Below are positions 43,601-51,386 of a stretch of DNA of 64,000 nucleotides, one piece after another. This DNA comes from an uncultured Bacteroides sp. (lineage in GTDB: Bacteria; Bacteroidota; Bacteroidia; Bacteroidales; Bacteroidaceae). Position 1 is the first letter of the stretch. Each line of letters begins with the position of its first letter. Below the pieces are notes generated by a model. It made no database searches. It was not told the origin of the DNA and worked only from the letters and a program-made list of their open reading frames with translations. A program made the position numbers and the translations under genes. The stretch lies in contig NZ_OY782578.1 in the NCBI RefSeq assembly GCF_963677945.1, forward strand, positions 2,385,258 to 2,449,257, given 5' to 3'.

Positions 43601-43809
43601 ATTGATTCTTCGAGAGGAGCTATGACACTGTTCATTACAGTCTGAGCATTTGCACCTGTATATGTTGTACTTACCTGAATGGTAGGTGGTGCAATATTAG
43701 GATATTGTTCGACTGGTAAAGATACAAGCCCGATTATACCCAAAACAACAACAAATATTGATATTACTGTTGAGAGTACCGGGCGGTTTATAAATTTATC
43801 TAATTTCAT
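40621..43809 (-). CDS. RND efflux pump permease (HAE1 type)
   Basis: A 1062-residue proton-driven transporter of the AcrB/MexB family. The N-terminus (FINRPVLSTVISIFVVVLGIIGL), the pore helix segment (SVPVEQYPNIAPP-like LPVEQYPNIAPP), the proton-relay LVLAIAIVVDDAIVVVEAVH (paired Asp) and the helix-10 region (ILITEFALQRR) are intact; 12 membrane helices and two large periplasmic loops fit the length. It exports drugs, bile acids or other amphiphiles in homologues. It is the middle gene of MFP-RND-OMF, 27 nt after the adaptor. Substrate cannot be read from sequence. Confidence 0.95.
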   Translation of the reverse strand: MKLDKFINRPVLSTVISIFVVVLGIIGLVSLPVEQYPNIAPPTIQVSTTYTGANAQTVMNSVIAPLEESINGVENMTYMTSTASNNGYATINVYFKQGSDPDMAAVNVQNRVTKAQGLLPAEVTKVGVITSKRQTSMLMVFSVYSSDDKYDQTFLQNYAKINIIPQIMRVPGVGDASVMGAREYSMRIWLKPEVMAQYKLIPSDISAALAEQNIEAAPGQFGEDGKQSFQYVMKSKGRLQKTEEFENIVIKASADGNILRLKDVARIELGAQSTSVNSYADGHNAVTCVIYQTPGSNATEIIKNVTSLMKDTEKSLPSGVKYNIIMNTNDFLFASIYEVLKTLLEAFILVVLVVYIFLQDFRSTLIPAIAIPVALIGTFLMLKLFGFSINLLTLSALVLAIAIVVDDAIVVVEAVHAKIDQGYKSPKLASIDAMSEISGAILSITLVMMSVFVPVSFMGGTSGVFYRQFGVTMAVAIGFSALNALTLSPALCAIFLKPHNKEGEDNKTSFIERFHIAFNTTYEKLLEKYKGSISRIIKHKWISFGLVIISFILLVVLMKFTPSGMVPNEDTGIFMMSVNMAPGTSLERTEQTMRKVNDILKTNPSIESNMLIGGYGLISGSGSSYGSFFCKLRNWDERKGKGQDVNSIIGMLYQQTASIKDAQILIFAPPMISGYSMTNGFEMNLQDKTGGSLENFSQVSQNFLAALNQRPEIARAMTSFNPNFPQYQVDVDAAKCKQAGISPGTILETLQGYYGGMYVSNFNRFGKLYRVYVQADAKYRISPETLNSIYVRNGTEMAPINQFMTIKRVYGPDVINRFNMFTSMAINGSPKPGFASGEAIKAIEEVAAQTLPTGYGYEFSGMTREEQSTGGSTTAIVFVLCFVFVYLLLSAQYESYILPLVVILSIPFGLAGAFIFAKFMGTQNDIYLQIALIMLIGLLAKNAILITEFALQRRHSGMSVTYSAILGATARLRPILMTSLAMIIGLLPLMFASGVGANGNRTLGGGAVGGMLIGVICQIFVVPGLFVAFEYLQEKIKPIQKTGMDISEAIPELEQYSNIDNE

Positions 43810-43836
43810 ATTTCTTCTGTTTTAATAATACACCTA

Positions 43837-45033
43837 TTACTTAGAAGCTTTTTCAGAAGATTGTTGTGCCTGAGCTTTTTTTGCAGCTGCTTGTTCTGGA
43901 GTTATTTCCTTAATTTGCATGCCATCTTTAAGAGTACCGGCACCTTCAGTTACAATCTTGTCACCAGCCTTCAAACCAGATGTTACAATATAATTCTGAC
44001 CATCATCTAAAGAGAATATTTCAATAGGAGTACTTTTTATTGTTGATTTACTGTCAACTACATATACATACTTTTTATCCTGTATTTCATAAGTCGCCTT
44101 TTGAGGAATTACAATACAGCTATTCATTTTATAAGGTATCAAGACTGAGCCTGTACCTCCACTTCTCAAAATACGGTTTTTATTAGGGAATTTAGCACGA
44201 AGACTTACTGAACCTGTACTTTGGTCAATAACTCCACTCATTGTTTCTACCTTACCAGCTTCGCCATATACGTTTCCATCTATCATTTGCAATTCTACAT
44301 TTGACATTTTATTAAGTATATCTTTTTGTGAATTGCCTTCGTTAGTAAGACTTAAAAGTTGTCTTTCAGTCATTGAAAAATAAGCATACATATCTGAAAT
44401 ATCAGAAACAGTAGTAAGTGGTGTAGCGATGCTGGAACTAACTAAACTTCCAACACGAAAAGGAATACTTCCTACAACTCCATTCGATGGGCTTGTAACT
44501 CTTGTAAATGAAAGATTCTTTTTTGCACTGATTAGTTGTGCTTTAGCTTGTGCCAGGGTGGCTTTGCTAGATAATAAAGAATTTTCAGCCATCTGAAGGT
44601 CATACGAGCCAATAATATTATTTTTAGCCAACTCACGTTTGTTTTCAGCGGTTAGTTTAGCTGTTGCTACATTTGCTTGTGCCACATTAACTGTAGCTTG
44701 AGCAGCATTAACAGCTTCCTGATACTGAACAGGATCAATAATAAAAAGAACCTGTCCTTTATGTACAACAGAACCTTCGTCTACACATAATTTGGTTATT
44801 GTTCCTGAAACCTGAGGACGAATTTCAATATCCTGCTTTCCTTTTATCGTAGCAGGATATGAACTCTTTAGTTCCATATCAGAGGTCTTAAGAACTGTAA
44901 CTGCATATTCTTGCACCATATCTTTTCCCGCCATATTTCCACTCTTTTTACATGAGCTAAGGGAAAAACAGACTAATAATACTCCGACAATTGAAAGCGG
45001 AGTGACAAACAATCTATCAATTTTCTTAATCAT
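43837..45033 (-). CDS. RND periplasmic adaptor (membrane fusion protein)
   Basis: A 398-residue lipoprotein (SIVGVLLVCFSLSSC) of the AcrA/MexA family. The biotinyl-lipoyl-like halves are IEIRPQVSGTITKLCVDEGS and SFTRVTSPSNGVVGSIPFRVG, separated by a coiled-coil hairpin of ~90 Ala-rich residues (AVNAAQATVNVAQANVATAK). The beta-barrel and membrane-proximal domains follow. The C-terminal tail is Ala/Lys/Gln-rich. It is the first gene of the efflux operon, divergent from the AraC-type regulator with 183 nt between them. Confidence 0.95.
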   Translation of the reverse strand: MIKKIDRLFVTPLSIVGVLLVCFSLSSCKKSGNMAGKDMVQEYAVTVLKTSDMELKSSYPATIKGKQDIEIRPQVSGTITKLCVDEGSVVHKGQVLFIIDPVQYQEAVNAAQATVNVAQANVATAKLTAENKRELAKNNIIGSYDLQMAENSLLSSKATLAQAKAQLISAKKNLSFTRVTSPSNGVVGSIPFRVGSLVSSSIATPLTTVSDISDMYAYFSMTERQLLSLTNEGNSQKDILNKMSNVELQMIDGNVYGEAGKVETMSGVIDQSTGSVSLRAKFPNKNRILRSGGTGSVLIPYKMNSCIVIPQKATYEIQDKKYVYVVDSKSTIKSTPIEIFSLDDGQNYIVTSGLKAGDKIVTEGAGTLKDGMQIKEITPEQAAAKKAQAQQSSEKASK

Positions 45034-45216
45034 AAGATAAACATAATTAGTTAATATACTTTTTACCTAAATTAATCTCTGCAAAGTTCATAATAATTGA
45101 ATAAGCTAGAAAGTTCTAAAATTCATTATAATTGGTCTATATTTCATTATGTTATTGTTGAATTAACAAATATATATTATTTTTGTGGTCTAAAAAGAAT
45201 TAATAATAAATAAATC
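45034..45216. promoter_or_regulatory. Divergent control region with AraC-type repeats
   Basis: TTCATTAT occurs at 45122-45129 and 45143-45150, 21 bp apart, and a variant TTCATAAT at 45087-45094; each is followed by an AATTG- or ATTG-like tail. Direct repeats two helical turns apart suit AraC-family binding. On the plus strand a -7 box TATTTTTG (45178-45185) with TTG at 45158-45160 would drive the regulator gene. Confidence 0.5.
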
Positions 45217-46077
45217 ATGAATAAATCATCTTTTTTATTTAGTAAGAATTTAGTCTCAATAGAGGATGATTTTATCATGTATTCTGATATCGATAGATCT
45301 TTTATTTTAGAGTACCCTATACATGCTGAAAAATCGTATATATGTTTTTGTCTTGAAGGGTCTGCTGAACTAGAAATTAATCTTAAAAAACGCGTTATAA
45401 CTAAAAATGAAATAGTTTTAATAGCATTAAATTCTATAGTCTTTCATCGTATATTGAGTGATGATTTTCGAATTGCATTTTTTTCTATTTCAAAAAATAT
45501 TACGGAAGATTTGTTGAACTACTTACGTAAGTATCCGCCTGTTTTCCTTTTGAAACCAGATTTTCCTTCTATTAAATTAAGTGATATAGAGATGGGAGAG
45601 GCAATGAGTTTTTTCCAGATTATGTGGAATGTTGTAGAAGATGTTGAGAATGATCATAGAACAGAGATGCTGAAACATTTGTTATGCGCTTTGCTTATAA
45701 AGATTCATGGATATGCCAGTAAATATATGAATAATACTGTTCCCGTTTCTCGAAAAGAAGAGATGGTAAGGCAGTTCTTTTTATTGGTTTCCGAGCATCT
45801 GAAAGAATCCAAGGATGTTTCTTTTTACGCTAATAAGCTTTGTGTATCTCCAAAATACTTATCCTCATTAATAAAACAAACTATTGGTAAACCTGCTAAA
45901 GAGTGTATAGATTATTGTGTTATTTTAGAAAGTAAACTAATGCTAAGGTCTTCGTGCACTATTCAGGAAATATCTCAGGAATTAAATTTCCCCAACCAAT
46001 CTTTTTTCGGAAAATACTTCAAAAAGCATACAGGTGTATCTCCGCTTCATTACAGAAGATCAATATTAAAACAATAA
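45217..46077 (+). CDS. AraC-family transcriptional regulator
   Basis: A 286-residue regulator. The N-terminal ~170 residues form a cupin-like sensor (YICFCLEGSAELEINLKKR, KNEIVLIALNSIV). The C-terminal domain has two HTH motifs: DVSFYANKLCVSPKYLSSLI and TIQEISQELNFPNQSFFGKY, ending in the AraC signature FGKYFKKHTGVSPLHYRR. It is transcribed divergently from the efflux operon and probably controls it; the ligand is unknown. Confidence 0.93.
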   Translation: MNKSSFLFSKNLVSIEDDFIMYSDIDRSFILEYPIHAEKSYICFCLEGSAELEINLKKRVITKNEIVLIALNSIVFHRILSDDFRIAFFSISKNITEDLLNYLRKYPPVFLLKPDFPSIKLSDIEMGEAMSFFQIMWNVVEDVENDHRTEMLKHLLCALLIKIHGYASKYMNNTVPVSRKEEMVRQFFLLVSEHLKESKDVSFYANKLCVSPKYLSSLIKQTIGKPAKECIDYCVILESKLMLRSSCTIQEISQELNFPNQSFFGKYFKKHTGVSPLHYRRSILKQ

Positions 46078-46273
46078 ATTAGTTTTTCATAAAACATCTC
46101 CCACCTGCTACTAATATTGCTTAAAACTCTTTGTTTATAGGCTTTATGGTTGGTGGAAGATAGAAAATATGTACAATTGATCTGCTACCTTTATCTTCCA
46201 TCTGCCACTAATTATTCAATTGAAAGGCTGATACTATATATGTTTATATTATAAGATACCAGACGTATATTCA

Positions 46274-46318
46274 TAAAAAAAGAGATACTGCTTTATTGGT
46301 CTAAGCAATATCTCTTTT
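46274..46318 (-). terminator. Terminator after the OmpH-like gene
   Basis: The arms 46278-46293 and 46303-46318 pair over 16 nt with one wobble position, and A/T runs flank both sides. The 260-nt gap to the AraC gene also holds an imperfect stem around GGAAGATA / TATCTTCC. Confidence 0.85.
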
Positions 46319-46339
46319 AGTTTTGTATTTAGAAGATTT

Positions 46340-46945
46340 CTATTTCTTCTTTTGAGAAGGAGCGTATCTTTCGTTAAGTCCTTCAATAATATCGTTAGTG
46401 ATATTGTAAGCTTTATCAGCATAAAGCAAATTATCAAATCCAGTGTTACTGAAAATCATGCTGTATTTATGCTTCTTATTATATATTTTCAAGAAAGAAT
46501 TAATTGAATCACGCAATTGAAGGCTGTTCTTCTGGTTCTCTGCTTGTAATTCGTTAGTAAGTCTGGTTTGTAATTCCTGCAAATCCTGTTGCTTCTTAAC
46601 TAAACGAGAATTTTCCTGTTCAGCTCTTTCACGGCTTACAAAAGCATTGTTTTGTACTTTACGTTGGAATTCTTTTCCTTCTGCATCAAGTTCACGAGCT
46701 TTTTGATTAAGTGTAGCACGGATATTCTCTTCTTTCTTCATCATCATCTCGTTCAGATCATTCCAGAAGGTGTATTTTGTGAGCAGGGTGTCGATTTCAA
46801 CGTAAGCAATTTTAAGTCCGCTTGGAGCAACACCCATAGCTGTTACAGATTCATCAGCATCTGTTTTTTTTCCGCTACATTGTGCAAACATAACAACCAC
46901 AACCGCAGCTAGGATCCCTTTTGCAAGGTAGTTAATTCTCTTCAT
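46340..46945 (-). CDS. OmpH/Skp-family periplasmic chaperone-like lipoprotein
   Basis: A 201-residue protein with lipoprotein signal (GILAAVVVVMFAQC). The mature part opens with the OmpH/Skp strand LKIAYVEIDTLLTKY, continues as a long coiled coil (~75-150, rich in E, K, Q, N: FQRKVQNNAFVSRERAEQEN) and ends with the closing strand region YSMIFSNTGFDNLLYADKAYNIT. Skp-type proteins hold unfolded outer-membrane proteins in the periplasm. Lipid anchoring is a common Bacteroidetes variation. It is transcribed alone. Confidence 0.9.
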   Translation of the reverse strand: MKRINYLAKGILAAVVVVMFAQCSGKKTDADESVTAMGVAPSGLKIAYVEIDTLLTKYTFWNDLNEMMMKKEENIRATLNQKARELDAEGKEFQRKVQNNAFVSRERAEQENSRLVKKQQDLQELQTRLTNELQAENQKNSLQLRDSINSFLKIYNKKHKYSMIFSNTGFDNLLYADKAYNITNDIIEGLNERYAPSQKKK

Positions 46946-47269
46946 AATTCGTTTGATATAGTTTCTAAATAGTTATTTTCTTTATTTTATTGTTTTCATA
47001 GCTGTTATAAATCGCTTTTATGAATTTCAGCTACTTATATAAATAATAGTTTTATGCATAATAATGCTATTCATATAGTAACAATTAACAGTACTAAAGG
47101 AATAGTGTAAAGCATTTCTATTACTTTTGTGCTGCAAATATAGACTTTTGAAAGGATTATACGTTCTCTTTTCGAATAAAAAGTATGGGTGTTCTATATG
47201 GAAAGTAATCAATTTAACCATATTTAGTAATTTAATAAAAAAATGCTAAGTATAAATAGATAAAAATAT
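46946..47269. promoter_or_regulatory. Divergent gap OmpH-like / pepD
   Basis: No gene was seen in these 324 nt. A plus-strand TACTTTTG (47122-47129) and a minus-strand TATATTTG (47142-47135) lie back to back within 21 nt and fit Bacteroides -7 boxes for pepD and the OmpH-like gene, though both leaders would be long (140-190 nt). Confidence 0.4.
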
Positions 47270-48730
47270 ATGAGTATAATAGAGTTAAAACCGGCACAGG
47301 TATTTCATTATTTCAATGAAATTTGTCAGGTGCCACGTCCTTCTAAAAAGGAAGAAAAAATTATAGAGTATTTAAAAGAGTTTGCCAGAAAGCATCAACT
47401 AGAATCGAAAGTAGATGAAGCAGGTAATATTTTAATAAAGAAACCAGCTACTAAAGGCAAAGAAAATCTTCAGACAGTAGTTCTTCAGTCGCACATTGAT
47501 ATGGTATGTGAAAAGAATAGCAATGTGGAACATGATTTCCTAACAGATCCTATTCAAACAGAAGTTGATGGAGAGTGGCTAAAAGCTAAAGGTACAACTC
47601 TGGGTGCTGATAATGGGATTGGGGTAGCAACAGAATTGGCTGTTCTTGCTGCTAATGATATAGAACACGGACCTATTGAGTGTTTGTTTACAGTTGATGA
47701 AGAAACCGGACTAACCGGAGCCAATGCTTTGAAAAAAGGTTTTATGTCTGGTGATATACTTATTAACCTGGATTCAGAAGACGAAGGAGAATTGTTCATC
47801 GGTTGTGCTGGTGGTGCAAATACTGTTGCTGAATACACTTATCAGCCAATAGCTGCTCCACAGGATTATTTCTTTTTTAAAGTTGAAGTAAAAGGATTGA
47901 CAGGTGGTCACTCCGGTGATGATATAAATAAGAATAGAGCTAATGCCAACAAACAACTGATTCGTTTCTTGTCTTTGGCTACTGAAAAATATGATCTTTA
48001 CCTTTGCGAAATAAAAGGAGGTAACCTTCACAATGCAATTCCTCGTGAAGCATATGCAGTTTGCGCACTTCCTATGGCTCATAAAGAATCAATTCGTGTT
48101 GATCTGAATATCTTTGCTTCTGAAGTAGAAGCAGAGTTTGCTGTGACCGAACCTAATATGAAATGGGTACTTCAGTCAGAATCTCCGGTTGCTACAGCTA
48201 TTGATCGTGATACAACTGCTAGTTTAATTAAATCACTTTATGCAGTATTCCATGGTGTATTTGCAATGAGTCAGGAAATTCCTGGATTTGTTGAAACATC
48301 ATCCAATCTTGCTTCAATTAAAATGCCGGGAGATAACATTATCCGTGTAGAAACCAGCCAACGTAGTTCTACTCTTTCATCACGCAAAGATGTTTCAGCT
48401 GCTGTTAAAGCTGCTTTCGAACTGGGTGGTGCCAAAGTTTCTGTAGGCGATGGTTACCCGGGATGGAAACCAAATCCGGCTTCTCCAATTTTGAAGGTGG
48501 CCGAAGAAGCTTATGTTCGTCTGTTTGGTGTAGAACCAAAAGTTAAAGCCATCCATGCCGGATTGGAATGCGGATTGTTCCTTGAGAAATATCCTTCATT
48601 AGATATGGTATCATTTGGTCCAACTCTCCGCGGAGTTCACTCACCTGATGAGCGCATGCATATTCCTTCTGTTGATAAATTCTGGAAACATTTGCTGGAA
48701 GTATTGGTGAATATTCCTGCAAGCAAATAA
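47270..48730 (+). CDS. pepD: Aminoacyl-histidine dipeptidase
   Basis: A 486-residue M20C-family di-zinc peptidase (PepD, beta-alanyl-histidine dipeptidase type). Metal and catalytic motifs are LQSHIDMVCEKN, LGADNGIGVA (bridging Asp), FTVDEETGLTGA (catalytic Glu) and KAIHAGLECGLF. The lid-domain His lies in LTGGHSGDDI. It is cytoplasmic (no signal peptide) and cleaves Xaa-His dipeptides. Length matches family members. It is followed by a strong terminator. Confidence 0.95.
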   Translation: MSIIELKPAQVFHYFNEICQVPRPSKKEEKIIEYLKEFARKHQLESKVDEAGNILIKKPATKGKENLQTVVLQSHIDMVCEKNSNVEHDFLTDPIQTEVDGEWLKAKGTTLGADNGIGVATELAVLAANDIEHGPIECLFTVDEETGLTGANALKKGFMSGDILINLDSEDEGELFIGCAGGANTVAEYTYQPIAAPQDYFFFKVEVKGLTGGHSGDDINKNRANANKQLIRFLSLATEKYDLYLCEIKGGNLHNAIPREAYAVCALPMAHKESIRVDLNIFASEVEAEFAVTEPNMKWVLQSESPVATAIDRDTTASLIKSLYAVFHGVFAMSQEIPGFVETSSNLASIKMPGDNIIRVETSQRSSTLSSRKDVSAAVKAAFELGGAKVSVGDGYPGWKPNPASPILKVAEEAYVRLFGVEPKVKAIHAGLECGLFLEKYPSLDMVSFGPTLRGVHSPDERMHIPSVDKFWKHLLEVLVNIPASK

Positions 48731-48756
48731 TATTTACGCACTTTCTGCGTTTGGTG

Positions 48757-48790
48757 TATAGGGGTAGCTAAAAAGTTACCCCTATATTTA
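48757..48790 (+). terminator. Terminator after pepD
   Basis: TATAGGGGTA (48757-48766) pairs exactly with TACCCCTATA (48777-48786), followed by TTTAT. Confidence 0.88.
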
Positions 48791-48801
48791 TCTGTAAACT
48801 C

Positions 48802-50226
48802 ATGAAGAAATTTCTTTCAATCATACAGTTTTGCTTCCTGTTCACAGGGATATGTACCGTTCTCTCATCGTGTAATGATGAGAATTTCTCTTCCAATCCA
48901 TCTCATCTACTTGCTTTTTCTCAGGATACTCTTTCTTTTGACACTGTTTTTACTTCCATTGGTTCTGCAACTGCAAAAATTAAAGTGTATAATCCTAATA
49001 AGGAAGCATTAAAAATATCTTCTATTGTTTTGGCTAATGCAGCCAATTCTGGTTTTAAAGTTAATGTAGATGGAGAAAAAGGTATTCAATTCTCGGATAT
49101 TGAGATTCAGGGAAAGGATAGCATGCATATTTTTGTGGAAGTTAAAATAAACCCTCTGGATAGGGATAATCCTGTACTGATGAAAGATTCCCTGGTCTTT
49201 ATTACCAATGGAGTCAAACAAGATATTAAATTGCTGGCTTATGGTCAGGATGTACTTATCCTGCGAGGCAAAACTATTGATAAAGATACTACATTAACTT
49301 CCCGAAGACCGATTCTTGTTTACGATAGTTTGCGGATAAATAGTGGAGTAATGTTACAATGTGAAGCTGGAACCCGACTTTATTTTCATGATAAAGCTTC
49401 TGTGTTGGTGCATGGCACTATCGATGCTCAAGGTACGCTTGGCAATCCGGTACTGTTTCGCGGCGACAGGTTAGATAACATGTTTACAAATCTTCCTTAT
49501 AACAGAATACCAGGGCAGTGGGGCGGTATTCGTCTTTATTCTTCCAGTTATCAAAACCGTTTCGATTATGCAGATATTCATAGCGGACAGTACGGAATAC
49601 GTTGTGATTCATCGTCTGTTGATAAGGAAAAATTAAGGATTATCAATACGATATTGCATAATGTGGAAGGAGATGCTCTGAGTCTGACTTCTTGTAAAGC
49701 AACAGCTGCAAACTGTCAGATTACCAATGCCGGAGATAATTGTGTTACTCTTTTGGGTGGAGATTATACTTTTACCCATTGTACACTGGCAAACTTTTTC
49801 TCTTGGAATATTCGCAATGGAGTAGCCTTGGCTTTTGCAAACAAACTTAATAGTGTTGGTTATCCTTTAAAAACATCATTCTATAACTGTTTGATTACCG
49901 GCTCTTCGTCTGATGAAATTAAAGGAAGCAAATCGGATAACACAAGTATTGCTTTCGATTACTACTTTTCTAATTCGCTTATTAATTCTGTAGAGGAGAA
50001 TAGTGAACGATTGGTCAATATAACCTGGACAAAGGAGGCTAACTTTAAAAACATAGATAAAGAAAACTATAAATATGATTTCCGTCCCGATTCTTTGTGC
50101 AAAGCCAAAGATATTGGTAATCTGGAAATAGCTCGTAATTACCCGTATGATTTGAACGGGCGGAATCGCTTGCAGGATGGAAAGCCAGATGCCGGATGCT
50201 ATGAGTGGATGCCGGGAGATAAATAA
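48802..50226 (+). CDS. Lipoprotein with right-handed beta-helix
   Basis: A 474-residue lipoprotein (IQFCFLFTGICTVLSSC). Residues ~30-150 form an Ig-like domain (SLSFDTVFTSIGSATAKIKV, TFTNGVKQDIKL-type end), as in ASH/DUF1573-type modules. From ~190 on the chain shows parallel beta-helix rungs (VLVHGTIDAQGTLGNPVLFRG, WGGIRLYSSSYQNRFDYADI, NCQITNAGDNCVTLLGGDYTF), ending with GRNRLQDGKPDAGCYEW, a frequent end of such proteins. It is probably surface- or periplasm-facing; no catalytic residues can be assigned. The nuclease-like gene follows 14 nt downstream. Confidence 0.8.
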   Translation: MKKFLSIIQFCFLFTGICTVLSSCNDENFSSNPSHLLAFSQDTLSFDTVFTSIGSATAKIKVYNPNKEALKISSIVLANAANSGFKVNVDGEKGIQFSDIEIQGKDSMHIFVEVKINPLDRDNPVLMKDSLVFITNGVKQDIKLLAYGQDVLILRGKTIDKDTTLTSRRPILVYDSLRINSGVMLQCEAGTRLYFHDKASVLVHGTIDAQGTLGNPVLFRGDRLDNMFTNLPYNRIPGQWGGIRLYSSSYQNRFDYADIHSGQYGIRCDSSSVDKEKLRIINTILHNVEGDALSLTSCKATAANCQITNAGDNCVTLLGGDYTFTHCTLANFFSWNIRNGVALAFANKLNSVGYPLKTSFYNCLITGSSSDEIKGSKSDNTSIAFDYYFSNSLINSVEENSERLVNITWTKEANFKNIDKENYKYDFRPDSLCKAKDIGNLEIARNYPYDLNGRNRLQDGKPDAGCYEWMPGDK

Positions 50227-50240
50227 CTAATCAGCCAGAA

Positions 50241-51281
50241 ATGAATCGTCGCCATTTTGCTTATACAATAAGTATTCTTGTTGCCCTTTCGCTTTATTGC
50301 GGGCAGGCTTTCTCGCAGAACAGTTTTCGCGTGATGTTTTATAATGTAGAAAACCTGTTCGATTGCCGGCACGATACCTTGAAGAATGACTATGAATTCC
50401 TTCCAAATTCCATGCGGGCCTGGCATTACGGAAGATACAAGCAAAAACTTAATAATATAAGTAAGGTGGTAACTGCAGTAGGAGAGTGGAATCCTCCTGC
50501 TTTAGTCGGACTCTGTGAAGTTGAAAATGATAGTGTGCTTACAGGTCTTGTGAAATATTCCCCTTTAAAGGAGTTCGGATATCGTTACCTCATCACTCAT
50601 TCTCCTGATGAACGCGGTATTGATGTAGCCTTACTTTATCAGCGAGGAAGTTTTCGCTTAATTGACCACGATTCTATCCGGATTGTTTTTCCCGATAATC
50701 CTCTGAAACATACAAGAGACATTCTTCATGTAACGGGACAAATTATGAATGGCGATTCACTGGATGTTTTTGTTTGCCATTTCCCGTCCCGAACTGGCGG
50801 AGAAAAGGAGAGTGAGCCCAATAGAATGTTAGTTGCTAGTCTGCTAAAACACTATACAGATAGCCTTTTTGCCGTACGTACTCACCCTAATATTATTATA
50901 ATGGGCGATTTTAATGACTATCCCAATAATAAATCGATATCTGAAGTTCTGAATGCCAAGGCACCTTCTTCTTCACCCGAAGATAAAAAGCTATACAATC
51001 TTATGGCAGAGCGGGCAAAGGATAAAACCTTTGGAACTTATAAGTATCAGGGTGAATGGAATATTCTCGACCAATTCATTGTTTCGGGCTTTCTGTTGAA
51101 CAACGAAAGCGGACTGTGCACATCAGCAAAAAATGCCGGAATCAGTAATCTGCCTTTCCTGCTCGAGAAGGATGAAAAATATTCCGGTGTTAAGCCTTTA
51201 CGTACTTATTATGGAATGAAATACCAGGGAGGATACAGTGATCATCTACCTGTTTTTCTTGATTTTGCATTACCCGACTAA
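50241..51281 (+). CDS. Exported endonuclease/exonuclease/phosphatase-family protein
   Basis: A 346-residue secreted protein (signal FAYTISILVALSLYCGQAFS) with the DNase I-like EEP fold. Metal and catalytic motifs are RVMFYNVENLFD, GLCEVEND (catalytic Glu), HFPSRTGG, IIMGDFNDYP (Asp-Asn) and GGYSDHLPVFLDF (terminal Asp-His). All active-site positions are present, so it should be an active nuclease or phosphodiesterase acting outside the cytoplasm; substrate unknown. It is co-transcribed with the beta-helix lipoprotein. Confidence 0.88.
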   Translation: MNRRHFAYTISILVALSLYCGQAFSQNSFRVMFYNVENLFDCRHDTLKNDYEFLPNSMRAWHYGRYKQKLNNISKVVTAVGEWNPPALVGLCEVENDSVLTGLVKYSPLKEFGYRYLITHSPDERGIDVALLYQRGSFRLIDHDSIRIVFPDNPLKHTRDILHVTGQIMNGDSLDVFVCHFPSRTGGEKESEPNRMLVASLLKHYTDSLFAVRTHPNIIIMGDFNDYPNNKSISEVLNAKAPSSSPEDKKLYNLMAERAKDKTFGTYKYQGEWNILDQFIVSGFLLNNESGLCTSAKNAGISNLPFLLEKDEKYSGVKPLRTYYGMKYQGGYSDHLPVFLDFALPD

Positions 51282-51347
51282 TGCGAACGTTTGCATAAAT
51301 GTTTCTCTTCTTTTAAAGCTCATAATTAAGCCATTACAATGTTAATT

Positions 51348-51367
51348 GGTTATCTTTGAAAATAACC
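51348..51367 (+). promoter_or_regulatory. GH13 promoter inside a palindrome
   Basis: The -7 box TATCTTTG (51351-51358) lies inside the inverted repeat GGTTAT (51348-51353) / ATAACC (51362-51367), 20 nt before the GH13 start codon. A regulator on this palindrome would occlude the -7 box. Confidence 0.5.
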
Positions 51368-51386
51368 ACTTAATAATCGTATAGCT

